NCBI GenBank assembly: GCA_022652985.1
Contig: JALCRY010000001.1
Location: 1-64,000, forward strand
From: Eubacteriaceae bacterium
GTDB lineage: Bacteria > Bacillota > Clostridia > Peptostreptococcales > Anaerovoracaceae
Length of the DNA stretch: 64,000 nt
Direction of reading: 5' to 3'
Positions 50,442 to 61,026 of this stretch are shown in pieces. Every line of letters starts with the position of its first letter. Position 1 is the stretch's first letter. Below the pieces are notes generated by a model. It ran no database searches and was not told the DNA's origin. It saw nothing but the letters and a program-made list of their open reading frames with translations. A program made the position numbers and the translations under genes.

Positions 50442-51941
50442 CTAATATGTCAGAATGTCTTCATACATTTTCTGATATTCTTTGGCCTGTGAAGCCCAGC
50501 TGAAATTCATCCGCAGATCGTGTTCGACCAGTTTCTGCCAGTTGGCTTTATCATGATATCTGTTCAGTGCGTTCATGACTGCATGATAGAAGGCGTCAGA
50601 CGTGAAATCTCCGAAGAGAAATCCGTTGCCGTCTCCGAGAGTGCAGTCTTTTATCGAATCTCTGAGTCCTCCCGTTTCACGGACGACAGGTACCGTTCCG
50701 TACCTGCAGGCGATCATCTGAGACAGTCCGCATGGTTCGCTGCGTGATGGCATGATAAAAATATCAGAGCCTGCATAGACCTTGTGCGACATGCCGTTAT
50801 CAAAGTAGATAAGCGCCGCCGCCTTGTCCGGATGTCTCTCCGCGAGGCCTCGGAACCAGTTTTCGTAATGGCCGTCTCCTGTGCCGAGCAGGATGAACTG
50901 CACGTCATTGCCGTCAAGGATGCCGTCCATGGTTTCCAGGATCAGATCCATCCCCTTGGCCGGGACGAGCCGGCTGACGACTGCCATGACCGGAACATCT
51001 TCCCGGACCGGGAGTCCCGCGGCTTTCTGAAGTTCAGTCTTGTTCGGCAGTTTGCCTTCCGGATGATTATATGAGTAATTTGATACGATGAAAGGATCCG
51101 TCGACGGATTGTACACTCTGGTATCGATTCCGTTGAGGATGCCGCGCATCTTATGTTCGTTTCTGCGTATGATGTGGTCCAGACCGAACGAATAGAACGG
51201 ATCTTTTAATTCGTTCGCATAGGACGGGCTGACCGTGCTGACCATATTCGACGATTCGATGGCGCCTTTCATGAGGTTCACATCGCCGTGATATTCAACG
51301 ACATAGGTTTTGTCTTCCGGGAGTCCCAGAACATTCTGCAGAACATCCATGCCGTAATGGCCCTGGTATTCGATATTGTGTATCGTAAAGACAGTTTCCA
51401 TGAATTCGCGGTGGTAGATAGTGTTCTGGAAAACAGGCACCATTGCAGTCTGCCAGTCGTTCGCATGGATGATATCCGGCACGAAGTCTATGATGCGGAG
51501 CGATTCGATGACGGCTCTGGAAAAGTAGGTGAACCTTTCGCAGTCGTCGAAATATCCGTAAAGGCCGTCTCTTTTGAAGTAATATTCATTGTCTATGAAG
51601 TAATAAGTGACGCCTTTGTATTCCAGGCTGAACACGCCCATGTATTCATGCTTCCAGGCGATAGGTATCTCCGCACAGCCCAGAAAGTCCATGTCTTTGC
51701 GGTATTCATCAGAAATAGACTGGTAAAGAGGCATGATGACTCTGCAGTCTATATCTGAGCTTTTTATCGATTTAAGAGCTTTTGGAAGAGAACCCGCAAC
51801 TTCTCCGAGACCTCCGGTGCCCGCGAAAGGCGATACTTCCGGCGAGGCAAACAGTATATTGTACTGCATCTTTTCTTTGACAGCTGACGGTTTTCTCGGA
51901 CGGGCCTTTTTCATCGGCCGGCCTCTGTAATTAGATCCCAT
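50442..51941 (-). CDS. glgA: glycogen synthase (GT5)
   Basis: ILFASPEVSPFAGTGGLGEVAGSLPKAL, HANDWQTAMVPVF, PSRSEPCGLSQMIACRYGTVPVVRETGGLRDSI; SD AGGAGG before the start. Confidence 0.96.
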   Translation of the reverse strand: MGSNYRGRPMKKARPRKPSAVKEKMQYNILFASPEVSPFAGTGGLGEVAGSLPKALKSIKSSDIDCRVIMPLYQSISDEYRKDMDFLGCAEIPIAWKHEYMGVFSLEYKGVTYYFIDNEYYFKRDGLYGYFDDCERFTYFSRAVIESLRIIDFVPDIIHANDWQTAMVPVFQNTIYHREFMETVFTIHNIEYQGHYGMDVLQNVLGLPEDKTYVVEYHGDVNLMKGAIESSNMVSTVSPSYANELKDPFYSFGLDHIIRRNEHKMRGILNGIDTRVYNPSTDPFIVSNYSYNHPEGKLPNKTELQKAAGLPVREDVPVMAVVSRLVPAKGMDLILETMDGILDGNDVQFILLGTGDGHYENWFRGLAERHPDKAAALIYFDNGMSHKVYAGSDIFIMPSRSEPCGLSQMIACRYGTVPVVRETGGLRDSIKDCTLGDGNGFLFGDFTSDAFYHAVMNALNRYHDKANWQKLVEHDLRMNFSWASQAKEYQKMYEDILTY

Positions 51942-51988
51942 ATGAACCTCCTGAGATAATATATTACTTTCCCTTTAAATAATTTCAA

Positions 51989-52017
51989 AGTATAACATAA
52001 GATTGAATATTAGTCTA
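51989..52017 (-). promoter_or_regulatory. glgA-side promoter TAGACT-N17-TATACT (minus strand)
   Basis: Reverse-complement boxes 52012-52017 and 51989-51994. Confidence 0.5.
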
Positions 52018-52031
52018 TCCGAGGATATAAT
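52003..52031 (+). promoter_or_regulatory. glgB-side promoter TTGAAT-N17-TATAAT
   Basis: Boxes 52003-52008 and 52026-52031. Confidence 0.7.
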
Positions 52032-52068
52032 AGAATTAAGTAAAATCAATAAGGTACGGAGGTAGAAT

Positions 52069-53979
52069 ATGACACTGCATAAGGGCGATTTATCTTATCC
52101 GAAATACCTATTTCATCAGGGCGAAAATTTTAAATCATATGAATTTCTCGGACCGCATTACGCGGGCAGCAAGGCTTCTGAAGGTATCTGGTTCAGAGTC
52201 TGGGCCCCGAGAGCAGCTGCTGTATCCTTAGTTGGCGATTTCAACGACTGGGATGTTTCGGCGCACCCTATGGAACAGATGGATGACGACAAGACCATCT
52301 GGGAAATCTTTATTAAAGATATCCCGGACAACTGTTTTTACAAGTATGCCGTTACAACAGATACCGGCGAAATACTCTACAAGGCGGATCCATATGCTTT
52401 CTGTTCCGAAAAAGGAACAACTGATGAAGGAGCGCTGATGGCATCGCAGGTATATAATATTGACAATAATTACCAATGGAGCGATTCGGCCTGGTGCCGC
52501 AGGCGGGATTCGGCGAATCATTACGCCGGTCCGGTCAATATATATGAGGCGCATCTCGGCTCATGGAAGAGGAAAAAGGACGGTTCCTTCTACAGCTACA
52601 GAGAACTGGCGGATATGATCATACCTTACGTTAAGGATATGGGATATACGCATATTGAACTCATGCCGCTCATGGAATATCCGTACGAGGGGTCGTGGGG
52701 GTATCAGATCACCGGATATTACAGCATCACGTCGAGGTACGGGTCGCCGGCCGATTTTGTGTATTTCGTGGACCGGGCGCATCAGAACGACATCGGCATA
52801 ATCCTGGACTGGGTGCCGGCGCATTTTCCGAAAGATGCCCACGGGCTGATGGAATTCGATGGACATCCGCTGTATGAGGACAGCGATCCTCTGAAAATGG
52901 AGCATAAGGGATGGGGGACGAGAGTTTTCGATTACGGCAGGCCGGAAGTTCTGAGCTTTCTGATATCGAATGCGTTTTTCTATTTCGACAAATATCATGC
53001 AGACGGTTTGCGGGTAGATGCGGTAGCGGCGATGCTGTATCTGAACTATGACAGAAAAGACGGCGAATGGAGGCCTAACGAGGACGGCGGCTGCGAAAAC
53101 AAGGAAGCAGTTCATTTCCTGCAGACGCTAAATAAAAACATTCTTTCGTTTTTCCCGGGAAGGCTGATGATCGCGGAGGAATCGACAGCGTGGCCTATGG
53201 TCACTATGCCGCCTTCAGTCGGCGGGCTCGGCTTCAATTTCAAATGGAACATGGGCTGGATGAACGATGTGCTCGAGTATTTTTCGAAAGATCCGCTTTT
53301 CAGATCAGGAGTTCACAACAAGCTGACTTTTTCGATATCGTACGCTTACAGCGAAAATTATATACTGCCGATATCGCATGATGAAGTGGTGCACGGAAAA
53401 CATTCGCTCCTGGATAAAATGCCGGGTGAGTATGAAGACAAGTTTGCTCAGCTCAGGGCATTCTGTGTATATATGATGACGCATCCGGGGAAAAAACTGG
53501 TATTCATGGGAGCCGAGTTCGGCCAGTTTATTGAATGGAATGAAAAACAGGGACTTGACTGGATGCTGCTGAAATTTGAGAAACACAAAAAGATGCAGTC
53601 CTATGTCAGAGAACTCAACCGATATTATCTGGATACGCCGGCTCTCTGGAAAAAGGATGATTCTTATGACGGATTCGGCTGGGTCGATGCTGACAATGCG
53701 AATGACAATGTCTACACATATTTCAGAACTGACTGCGAAGGGCAGATAGCGCTTTCGGTCATCAATCTTTCGGGCAATGATTATGAGGACTTCTGGATAG
53801 GGGTTCCGGAAGGCGATTCATATGAAGTAATGATAGATACAGACAGAAAGAGATCAGGAGGTACGGGAAAGAGAAAAAAGAGAAAATATAAAGTAAGAAA
53901 AGGTTCGATGAACGGCTATGACAGATTTATATCCGTATCGATGCCTAAATTATCCGCTATGATACTTGAAAAAAGATAA
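52069..53979 (+). CDS. glgB: 1,4-alpha-glucan branching enzyme (GH13)
   Basis: WFRVWAPRAAAVSLVGDFNDWD, ELMPLMEYPYEGSWGYQITGYYS, GLRVDAVAAMLYL, ISHDEVVHGKHSLLDKMPG. Confidence 0.97.
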   Translation: MTLHKGDLSYPKYLFHQGENFKSYEFLGPHYAGSKASEGIWFRVWAPRAAAVSLVGDFNDWDVSAHPMEQMDDDKTIWEIFIKDIPDNCFYKYAVTTDTGEILYKADPYAFCSEKGTTDEGALMASQVYNIDNNYQWSDSAWCRRRDSANHYAGPVNIYEAHLGSWKRKKDGSFYSYRELADMIIPYVKDMGYTHIELMPLMEYPYEGSWGYQITGYYSITSRYGSPADFVYFVDRAHQNDIGIILDWVPAHFPKDAHGLMEFDGHPLYEDSDPLKMEHKGWGTRVFDYGRPEVLSFLISNAFFYFDKYHADGLRVDAVAAMLYLNYDRKDGEWRPNEDGGCENKEAVHFLQTLNKNILSFFPGRLMIAEESTAWPMVTMPPSVGGLGFNFKWNMGWMNDVLEYFSKDPLFRSGVHNKLTFSISYAYSENYILPISHDEVVHGKHSLLDKMPGEYEDKFAQLRAFCVYMMTHPGKKLVFMGAEFGQFIEWNEKQGLDWMLLKFEKHKKMQSYVRELNRYYLDTPALWKKDDSYDGFGWVDADNANDNVYTYFRTDCEGQIALSVINLSGNDYEDFWIGVPEGDSYEVMIDTDRKRSGGTGKRKKRKYKVRKGSMNGYDRFISVSMPKLSAMILEKR

Positions 53980-53996
53980 GGAAGGATTGATGGTTT

Positions 53997-55187
53997 ATGG
54001 AAAGAATGAGTAAGAAAACATGCATTGCCATGTTGCTTGCAGGCGGTCAGGGGAGCAGGCTCGCGCCTTTGACGAACAAGATAGCAAAACCGGCGGTACC
54101 GTTTGGTTCGAAGTACAGGATCATTGATTTTTCCCTTTCGAACTGTGTCAATTCAGACATCGATACTGTCGGGGTACTGACGCAGTATCAGCCTCTGCAG
54201 CTGAACGATTACCTGGCCAGAGGACAGTCGTGGGATCTGAATCTGAATTTCGGAGGACTGCATATCCTGCCTCCGTATCAGGCCAAGAAAGGCGGCGACT
54301 GGTTCAAGGGGACCGCGAACGCGATATATCAGAATATCGGCTTTATCGAAAGATACGATCCGGAATATGTCCTTATCCTGTCGGGCGATCACATTTATAA
54401 AATGGATTATTCCGTGATGCTGGAGGAGCATATTAAGAACAATGCCGACTGCACGATCGCGGTCATAGATGTTCCCGAAGAGGAAGCGTCGAGATTCGGT
54501 ATCATGAGTACCGATGAGAGCGGACGTATCGTCGAATTTGAGGAAAAACCTGAGCATCCGAAGAGCACGCAGGCTTCGATGGGCGTGTATATTTTCAGCA
54601 CCGACAAGCTGAAGAAATATCTCATCGAAGACGAGCATACAGAAGGATCGGAAAACGACTTCGGCAAGAATGTAATTCCGGCCATGCTGCGCGACGGACA
54701 GAGGATGTTCTCATATCTGTATAAAGGATACTGGAGAGATGTAGGTACTCTGGACTCGTTCTGGGCGGCCAACATGGATGTGCTGGGTGATGTTCCGGAG
54801 CTTTTTCTGAATGATCCAGGATGGAAGATTTCCTATCACCACAGTTTCAGCAGGCCGCAATACCTGGGGCCTGCATCATCAATTTCCAATTCTGTCGTGG
54901 GAGACAGCTGCGTGATAGACGGAAAATCAGTTGATTCAGTCATCTTCAGCAATGTTGTCATAGAAGAAGGAGCCTGCGTCAGAGACTGCGTGGTCATGAA
55001 CGGCGCAGTCATCAGAAAAGGAGCCTTTGTGGAATATGCGATCATAGACAATGACGCTGTTATCGAGGCAAACGCTTCTGTAGGCGGGCCGAAGGAAAAC
55101 AGCGCACTCACTGTGATAGCCGGCGGCATAACAGTTGGCAGAGATGCTGTGGTATGCCCCGGAACTATAGTTGAGGAAGATATATAA
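53997..55187 (+). CDS. glgC: glucose-1-phosphate adenylyltransferase
   Basis: [57 protein letters not shown]. Confidence 0.97.
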   Translation: MERMSKKTCIAMLLAGGQGSRLAPLTNKIAKPAVPFGSKYRIIDFSLSNCVNSDIDTVGVLTQYQPLQLNDYLARGQSWDLNLNFGGLHILPPYQAKKGGDWFKGTANAIYQNIGFIERYDPEYVLILSGDHIYKMDYSVMLEEHIKNNADCTIAVIDVPEEEASRFGIMSTDESGRIVEFEEKPEHPKSTQASMGVYIFSTDKLKKYLIEDEHTEGSENDFGKNVIPAMLRDGQRMFSYLYKGYWRDVGTLDSFWAANMDVLGDVPELFLNDPGWKISYHHSFSRPQYLGPASSISNSVVGDSCVIDGKSVDSVIFSNVVIEEGACVRDCVVMNGAVIRKGAFVEYAIIDNDAVIEANASVGGPKENSALTVIAGGITVGRDAVVCPGTIVEEDI

Positions 55188-55204
55188 AAGGAGGGAACAG
55201 AGTA

Positions 55205-56326
55205 ATGGATGCAGTAGGAATAATATTTGCAAATACATATGATGCCGACCTTAATGAGCTGACACAAAAACGGACACTGGCTGCTGTTCCTTTTGCGGGA
55301 AGATACAGACTGATAGATTTTACGCTGTCAAATATGGTCAACTCGGGTATCAGGAACATAGGCCTTATTACCAAGGGAAATTATCAGAGCCTTCTCGGAC
55401 ATGTGAGGACGGGAGCGGAATGGGATCTGGACCGCAAAAACAGCGGTCTGACAATATTACCGCCGTTCTCGACGATGGCCGGGGAAAGCATATATGACAA
55501 CAGGCTCGAAGCGCTGGCTTCCAATTTCTCGTTTTTAAGAAGGGCCAGAGAAAAATATGTGCTGATGTGCGACAGCAGTTACGTCGGCAATGTCGATCTT
55601 AAAGAGTATTTTGATTTTCATGTGCAAAGCGAAGCTGTGCTGACGGGTCTTTATTCTGATCAGGTCATGAACAATCAGAAAGGCGTCAAGGGAACAACGG
55701 CCATGGTGGACAGCGACGGCAGGATCACAGAAATGGAGATAACCAAAGAAAGCCCTGAAGGATCGAAGATCCTCATCAATACCTGGCTGATAGACCGTGA
55801 ACGCCTGATGGAGATAATCGAACAGGCGATCAGGGACAACAAGAGGAGTCTGAGACGCGATGTTATCATACCTGCCGTTGAAAAGCAGAAGATAATGGCG
55901 TTCAGAACAGACAGCAGGATACTCGCTCTGGATAATCTGCAGAGTTATCTTGCGAGCAATCTGGACCTTCTCGACAAAGATGTCAGGGCGGATATTCTCG
56001 GAACGGGCAAGGGGCGCCCGATACTGACGAAGACGAGAGACAGTGCGCCGACGAGGTACGGACACGAGTCGAAGACTTCTAATTCGCTGATCGCCGACGG
56101 GTGTGTTATTGAGGGAGATGTAAAAAACTCTGTTATTTTCAGAGGTGTACGCATCAAAAAAGGCGCCGTAGTCGAAAACAGTGTAATAATGCAGGATTCG
56201 ACAGTAGGCGAATATGTGAATCTGAATTATGCGATCCTGGATAAGAATGTTATCATACAGGACGGAAGGATGCTTTCCGGTTATATAACGCATCCGTTCT
56301 TCTGCCAGCGTAATTCTGTCATCTGA
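55205..56326 (+). CDS. glgD: glucose-1-phosphate adenylyltransferase subunit GlgD
   Basis: IIFANTYDADLNELTQKRTLAAVPFAGRYRLIDFTLSNMVNSGI; follows glgC. Confidence 0.95.
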   Translation: MDAVGIIFANTYDADLNELTQKRTLAAVPFAGRYRLIDFTLSNMVNSGIRNIGLITKGNYQSLLGHVRTGAEWDLDRKNSGLTILPPFSTMAGESIYDNRLEALASNFSFLRRAREKYVLMCDSSYVGNVDLKEYFDFHVQSEAVLTGLYSDQVMNNQKGVKGTTAMVDSDGRITEMEITKESPEGSKILINTWLIDRERLMEIIEQAIRDNKRSLRRDVIIPAVEKQKIMAFRTDSRILALDNLQSYLASNLDLLDKDVRADILGTGKGRPILTKTRDSAPTRYGHESKTSNSLIADGCVIEGDVKNSVIFRGVRIKKGAVVENSVIMQDSTVGEYVNLNYAILDKNVIIQDGRMLSGYITHPFFCQRNSVI

Positions 56327-56340
56327 TCGGAGATCATTAT

Positions 56341-58236
56341 ATGACATCAAACGAAGTACTAGTTATTTACAATTCAAGAGACGAACAGTTCAAACAGCCC
56401 CCCGGCGCAGTAAAAGCCGGGGAGCTGCTGAAGATAGACATTCTGGTTTCCTTAGCGGAAAGGGTCGACCATGCGAAGGTCGCGGTGATATGCGACAGAG
56501 ACGGCAGTACGGCATATTACGATATGAACGAACACAGTACGGAAGCAGAGACAGACGATTACTGCGCGTGGACGGCTGAGTTCAGGATAGCAGACAGGGG
56601 ACTGTACTGGTATTATTTCATAATCGGGAACAGTGAAGGCGAAAGGAAAATAGGCAGGTCGGGCGACAATAAAGCTGTTTTGTCCGGTGACCCGGTTTCT
56701 TCCTGGCAGCAGACAGTATACAGCCGCGATTTCGATGTCCCGGAATGGATAACCGGCGGAGTGTTTTATCATATTTTCGTCGACAGGTTTTACAGGGCGG
56801 GCACTGAAGAAGTGCTGCCGGGAAAAATCCTCAGAACTGACTGGGGCGGCATCCCCGATTACGGCCAGAACAGCGGCGGGGAGATCCTGAACAATGATTT
56901 CTTCGGCGGCGATCTGGCGGGAGTGAAGGAAAAGCTGCCGTATCTGGAGGAGCTCGGGGTCACATGCATTTATCTCAGTCCTGTGTTCGAAGCCTATTCG
57001 AATCACAAATATGATACCGGAAATTATATGCGTATAGATCCGATGTTCGGTACGGAAGATGATTTCAAAGCACTGTGCGCCGCCGCTTCCGCACGGGGGA
57101 TAAGGATCATCCTGGACGGAGTCTTTTCGCATACCGGCGCGGATTCGCTGTATTTCGACAAATACGGACATTACGGCGGTGAAGGCGCCTGGATGAACAG
57201 GGATTCCAGGTACAGAAACTGGTATTATTTCCATGAAGGAGAAGCATACGAAACCTGGTGGGGCATTGAGACTCTTCCGCGGGTGAGGAAAGATGATCCC
57301 GGATATACGGATTTCATCTGCGGCGAAAACGGAGTCGTCAGGCACTGGCTGCGCATGGGTGCTTCCGGATGGAGGCTGGATGTGGCGGACGAGCTGCCGA
57401 ATTCATTCCTGGCGAAGCTCGCGCGGGCGGCGAAGACCGAAAAGCATGATTCCATGATCATTGGCGAAGTGTGGGAAGATGCTTCAAATAAGATATCGTA
57501 TGACCAGCGGAAGAATTACTTCGAAGGGAATAAGCTGGATTCCGTCATGAATTATCCGTTCAAGAATGCAGTCATTGATTTTATCAGAGACGGCAATGCG
57601 CAGGAGATTCAGGAGACTGTCGAACTGATACTGGAGCATTACCCTGATGATGTAGTGAACTGTCTGATGAATATCCTCGGGACGCACGATACGCCGAGGA
57701 TACTGACAGCGCTGGCCGGAGATCTGCTTCCCGACAACGCTTCGCGTCAGGAGAAGGCCGAACACCGGCTGACTGAAAAGCAGCGCGCAGACGGCGAGAC
57801 GATGCTCAAAATAGCATGTGTGCTCCAGATGACACTACCGGGCGTTCCCTGTGTATATTACGGAGACGAGGCCGGAACGGAAGGCTATGCCGATCCTTTC
57901 AATAGAACATGTTTTCCGTGGGGCAGCGAGGACCGCGAACTGACGGAATGGTATAAAAAAATAATTTCGATCAGAAAAACTCACAAGGTGTATAAGAAAG
58001 GCAGATACAGAACTGCGGCCGCTATAAACGGGATATATGCTTTTGTGAGGTTTGATGAAGATCAGGCGATGATGACCGCGGTCAACTGCGGGGCTTCTGA
58101 GGAGATCGTTATTGCCGGCGGGCAATGGCGGGACCTGCTGACCGGAAGAATATTAAGCAATAATTTCACTGTTATTCCGGGAGAAATTCTTCTTCTGGAA
58201 AAACTGCAGGAGGAAAACAATGGATTACAGGAATAA
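56341..58236 (+). CDS. GH13 alpha-glycosidase (neopullulanase/cyclomaltodextrinase-like)
   Basis: VFYHIFVDRFYRAG, GVTCIYLSPVFEAYSNHKYDTGNY, ILDGVFSHTGADS, GWRLDVADELP, MIIGEVWEDAS. Confidence 0.92.
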   Translation: MTSNEVLVIYNSRDEQFKQPPGAVKAGELLKIDILVSLAERVDHAKVAVICDRDGSTAYYDMNEHSTEAETDDYCAWTAEFRIADRGLYWYYFIIGNSEGERKIGRSGDNKAVLSGDPVSSWQQTVYSRDFDVPEWITGGVFYHIFVDRFYRAGTEEVLPGKILRTDWGGIPDYGQNSGGEILNNDFFGGDLAGVKEKLPYLEELGVTCIYLSPVFEAYSNHKYDTGNYMRIDPMFGTEDDFKALCAAASARGIRIILDGVFSHTGADSLYFDKYGHYGGEGAWMNRDSRYRNWYYFHEGEAYETWWGIETLPRVRKDDPGYTDFICGENGVVRHWLRMGASGWRLDVADELPNSFLAKLARAAKTEKHDSMIIGEVWEDASNKISYDQRKNYFEGNKLDSVMNYPFKNAVIDFIRDGNAQEIQETVELILEHYPDDVVNCLMNILGTHDTPRILTALAGDLLPDNASRQEKAEHRLTEKQRADGETMLKIACVLQMTLPGVPCVYYGDEAGTEGYADPFNRTCFPWGSEDRELTEWYKKIISIRKTHKVYKKGRYRTAAAINGIYAFVRFDEDQAMMTAVNCGASEEIVIAGGQWRDLLTGRILSNNFTVIPGEILLLEKLQEENNGLQE

Positions 58237-59944
58237 TTACAACGAATGGCTCGAATCGGAATATGTGGATGAGGCGACAAAGGCGGAGCTGCGGGCGATC
58301 GCCGATGATGAAAAAGAAATCGAAGGGCGCTTCACGTCCATGCTGGATTTCGGGACGGCCGGACTGAGAGGGATAATGAGAGCCGGACTGAACGGCATGA
58401 ACATATATACTGTCAGATATGCGACCCAGGGGCTTGCAGATCTCATAAACACCTGCGGAGAAGATGCCGGCGGCGGAGTATCGATAGCGTACGACTCGAG
58501 GAACAACAGCGCGGAATTCGCCGAAGAAGCGGCAGCGGTCATAGCAGCGAACGGAATCAAAGTAAATCTTTTTGAGAGTCTCCGGCCGACGCCTGAACTG
58601 TCTTTCGCGATCAGAGAAACAGGCTCGATAGCGGGCATCAATATTACTGCCTCACACAATACGAAGGAGTATAACGGCTATAAGGTCTACTGGGCCGACG
58701 GGGCGCAGCTTCCGCCTGAACATGCGGAGAAGGTTTCGGCGCAGCTAGGCAGGATCAATATTTTCAGAGATGTCAAGACCATGGATCTGAAAAAAGCCGC
58801 TGCGGACGGCATGGTCACGATGCTTGGCGCCGAGATGGATGAAAAGTACATGGAAAAAGTCCTGGAGCAGTCGGTCGGCAGAAAGTATGTCGATGCTGTG
58901 GCCGATGATTTTACGATCATCTATACGCCTTTCCATGGTTCGGGATATAAACTTGTGCCCGAGGTCCTGAAAAGGCTGGGGATGAAACATGTGCTGACGG
59001 TAAAAGAGCAGATGGAGCCGGACGGCGATTTCCCGACAGTCGCCTCTCCTAATCCTGAGAATAAGGAAGGCTTCAATATAGCTATCGAAATGGCGAAGAA
59101 GAGCGGAGTGGATCTTATCATCGGTACTGATCCGGACGGGGACAGGTGCGGGACAGTAGTCAGGAACGGTGATGATTATGAGACGCTCAGCGGGAATCAG
59201 ATGGGCGTTCTGCTGCTGGATTATCTTATCACTGCCAAGAGAGAGCAGGGGATACTGGCGGAGAACAGCGCGGCTGTCAAGAGCATAGTGTCTACGACGA
59301 TGGCCAATAAGGTATGCGAGCAGAACGGCATCAAGCTGTTCGAAACACTTACAGGATTCAAATTCATCGGAGAAAAAATCAAGGAGTTCGAAACGACGGG
59401 AGAGTATACCTTCCTCTTCGGATTTGAAGAAAGCTACGGTTATCTCAGCGGTACATATGCGAGAGACAAGGACGCGGTAGTCGCTTCTATGCTGATCGCC
59501 GAAATGGCCTGCAGATATAAAATGAACGGTATGAATCTTTATGAAGCCATGCAGGAACTGTATAAAAAATACGGCTATTTCAGTGAGAAGGTCGTCTCAT
59601 ATACCATTGAAGGATTTGACGGGCCTCAGAAAATGGCCGGGATCATGTCTGGTCTGCGTTCAGATCCGCCGCAGAGCATAGGCGGCATGAAGGTTAACAG
59701 AATAAGAGATTATGACAATAGAACCGTCAAAGATGTAAACACAGGCGCCGTTGAGGAAACGGGTCTCCCGGGCAGTAATGTCCTGTTCTACGATCTGGAG
59801 GACGGCTGTTCCGCGATCGTCAGACCGTCGGGAACAGAACCTAAAATAAAACTATATGTCATGGCAAAAGCCGCTGACAGAAGTTCTGTTGAGCAGAGAG
59901 TGGATTCGATCGTTGCCGACGGTTCAGAGCTGCTGAAAGCCTGA
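58220..59944 (+). CDS. phospho-sugar mutase (phosphoglucomutase-like)
   Basis: FGTAGLRGIMRAGLNGMN, GINITASHNTKEYNGYKVYW, IGTDPDGDRCGTV, FGFEESYGYLSG, VRPSGTEPKIKLYV. Confidence 0.95.
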   Translation: MDYRNNYNEWLESEYVDEATKAELRAIADDEKEIEGRFTSMLDFGTAGLRGIMRAGLNGMNIYTVRYATQGLADLINTCGEDAGGGVSIAYDSRNNSAEFAEEAAAVIAANGIKVNLFESLRPTPELSFAIRETGSIAGINITASHNTKEYNGYKVYWADGAQLPPEHAEKVSAQLGRINIFRDVKTMDLKKAAADGMVTMLGAEMDEKYMEKVLEQSVGRKYVDAVADDFTIIYTPFHGSGYKLVPEVLKRLGMKHVLTVKEQMEPDGDFPTVASPNPENKEGFNIAIEMAKKSGVDLIIGTDPDGDRCGTVVRNGDDYETLSGNQMGVLLLDYLITAKREQGILAENSAAVKSIVSTTMANKVCEQNGIKLFETLTGFKFIGEKIKEFETTGEYTFLFGFEESYGYLSGTYARDKDAVVASMLIAEMACRYKMNGMNLYEAMQELYKKYGYFSEKVVSYTIEGFDGPQKMAGIMSGLRSDPPQSIGGMKVNRIRDYDNRTVKDVNTGAVEETGLPGSNVLFYDLEDGCSAIVRPSGTEPKIKLYVMAKAADRSSVEQRVDSIVADGSELLKA

Positions 59945-59958
59945 GCCGCGAGCTGAGG

Positions 59959-61026
59959 TCAGCGTGAAAGTTCTTCGAAAGGAAGAAGTCCGCTGACCGC
60001 ATCTTCCGCAGTCACGCAGAGCGCGCCTTCGGTAAGAGCAAGGTCAATGCAGTCACGGAAGTCATAGCCTCTCAGCATGGCGGATAAATATGCTGCTATA
60101 GAAGTATCGCCGGCCCCGAGCCCCGATACTTCTTTTTGGGCTTTTTTGGCCGGTGCGCTGCCGGACACGCCGATCCAGCTGTCCATCGAGCCCGTACTGA
60201 TCTCCAGCCGGTCTTCTATGCTTCTGATAACAGCTTCTCCGGCGTTCTCAAAGTACATGCCGTCAGAACCGCATTTGATCAGAATGTTGGATGCGCCGAG
60301 TTCTCTGGCTCTTCGCGCTGTCATTTCCGGCGGCTCTTTGGCATGAGCTCCCGTCATATATTTCAGTTCATCGATACTCGGAACAAAGAAATCGGTATAA
60401 GGGAGCACTTCTGCCAGAAATTCCTGCCAGTCGCAGTCTGCGGCGTCCGAAGACGGATCTACGGCGCACATGTCAAGCGATGTCAGCATGCCGGCTTCCT
60501 GGGCGGCACTGAAAATGCGAACGAGTTCGCGGCCGCTGTTCTCATATATTTTTTTCATCGAAGGCGGATGCCCGAAGTGGAGCAGGCTGCAGCCGCGCAG
60601 AAGATCGAAATCAATGTCGTCGAAGCCGAAATCATCATTTGCCCCCGGGTTCTGCAGGATCGACCGGTCGAGTCCGGCAGGAGAGATTATGACGCTCCAG
60701 GCGGTATAGACATCGTCAGAGCGGATTATTCCGGCGGACGTGCCGGCGCCGCCTGCATCGTCCAGCATCCTGCACAGCATATCGCCGAAAGGATCATTGC
60801 CTGTTTTGCCGCATATTACGGTATCTATCCCGAACAGGTTCATGGCGAGACCTGTATTGCCGGGACTTCCGCCCGGGTGTACACCTGAACCTTCTATATG
60901 AGTTATCCTGCCGGGGATGATGACATCGGCGACCGAGCCCGCTTTCTTATTTGTAAAATGCGGGATGATATCTATTCCTATATTGCCGGCACATGCCGCT
61001 TTTCTTTTTTTTATTTCTTCAGCCAT
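59959..61026 (-). CDS. PfkB family carbohydrate kinase
   Basis: GGSPGNTGLAMNLFGIDTVICGKTGNDPFGD; VSGLGAGDTSIAAYLS (PfkB signature). Confidence 0.88.
   Translation of the reverse strand: MAEEIKKRKAACAGNIGIDIIPHFTNKKAGSVADVIIPGRITHIEGSGVHPGGSPGNTGLAMNLFGIDTVICGKTGNDPFGDMLCRMLDDAGGAGTSAGIIRSDDVYTAWSVIISPAGLDRSILQNPGANDDFGFDDIDFDLLRGCSLLHFGHPPSMKKIYENSGRELVRIFSAAQEAGMLTSLDMCAVDPSSDAADCDWQEFLAEVLPYTDFFVPSIDELKYMTGAHAKEPPEMTARRARELGASNILIKCGSDGMYFENAGEAVIRSIEDRLEISTGSMDSWIGVSGSAPAKKAQKEVSGLGAGDTSIAAYLSAMLRGYDFRDCIDLALTEGALCVTAEDAVSGLLPFEELSR

Noticed and set aside
56452-57345. 297-aa minus-strand ORF inside a GH13 gene
   Set aside because: Antisense shadow of a clear GH13 CDS
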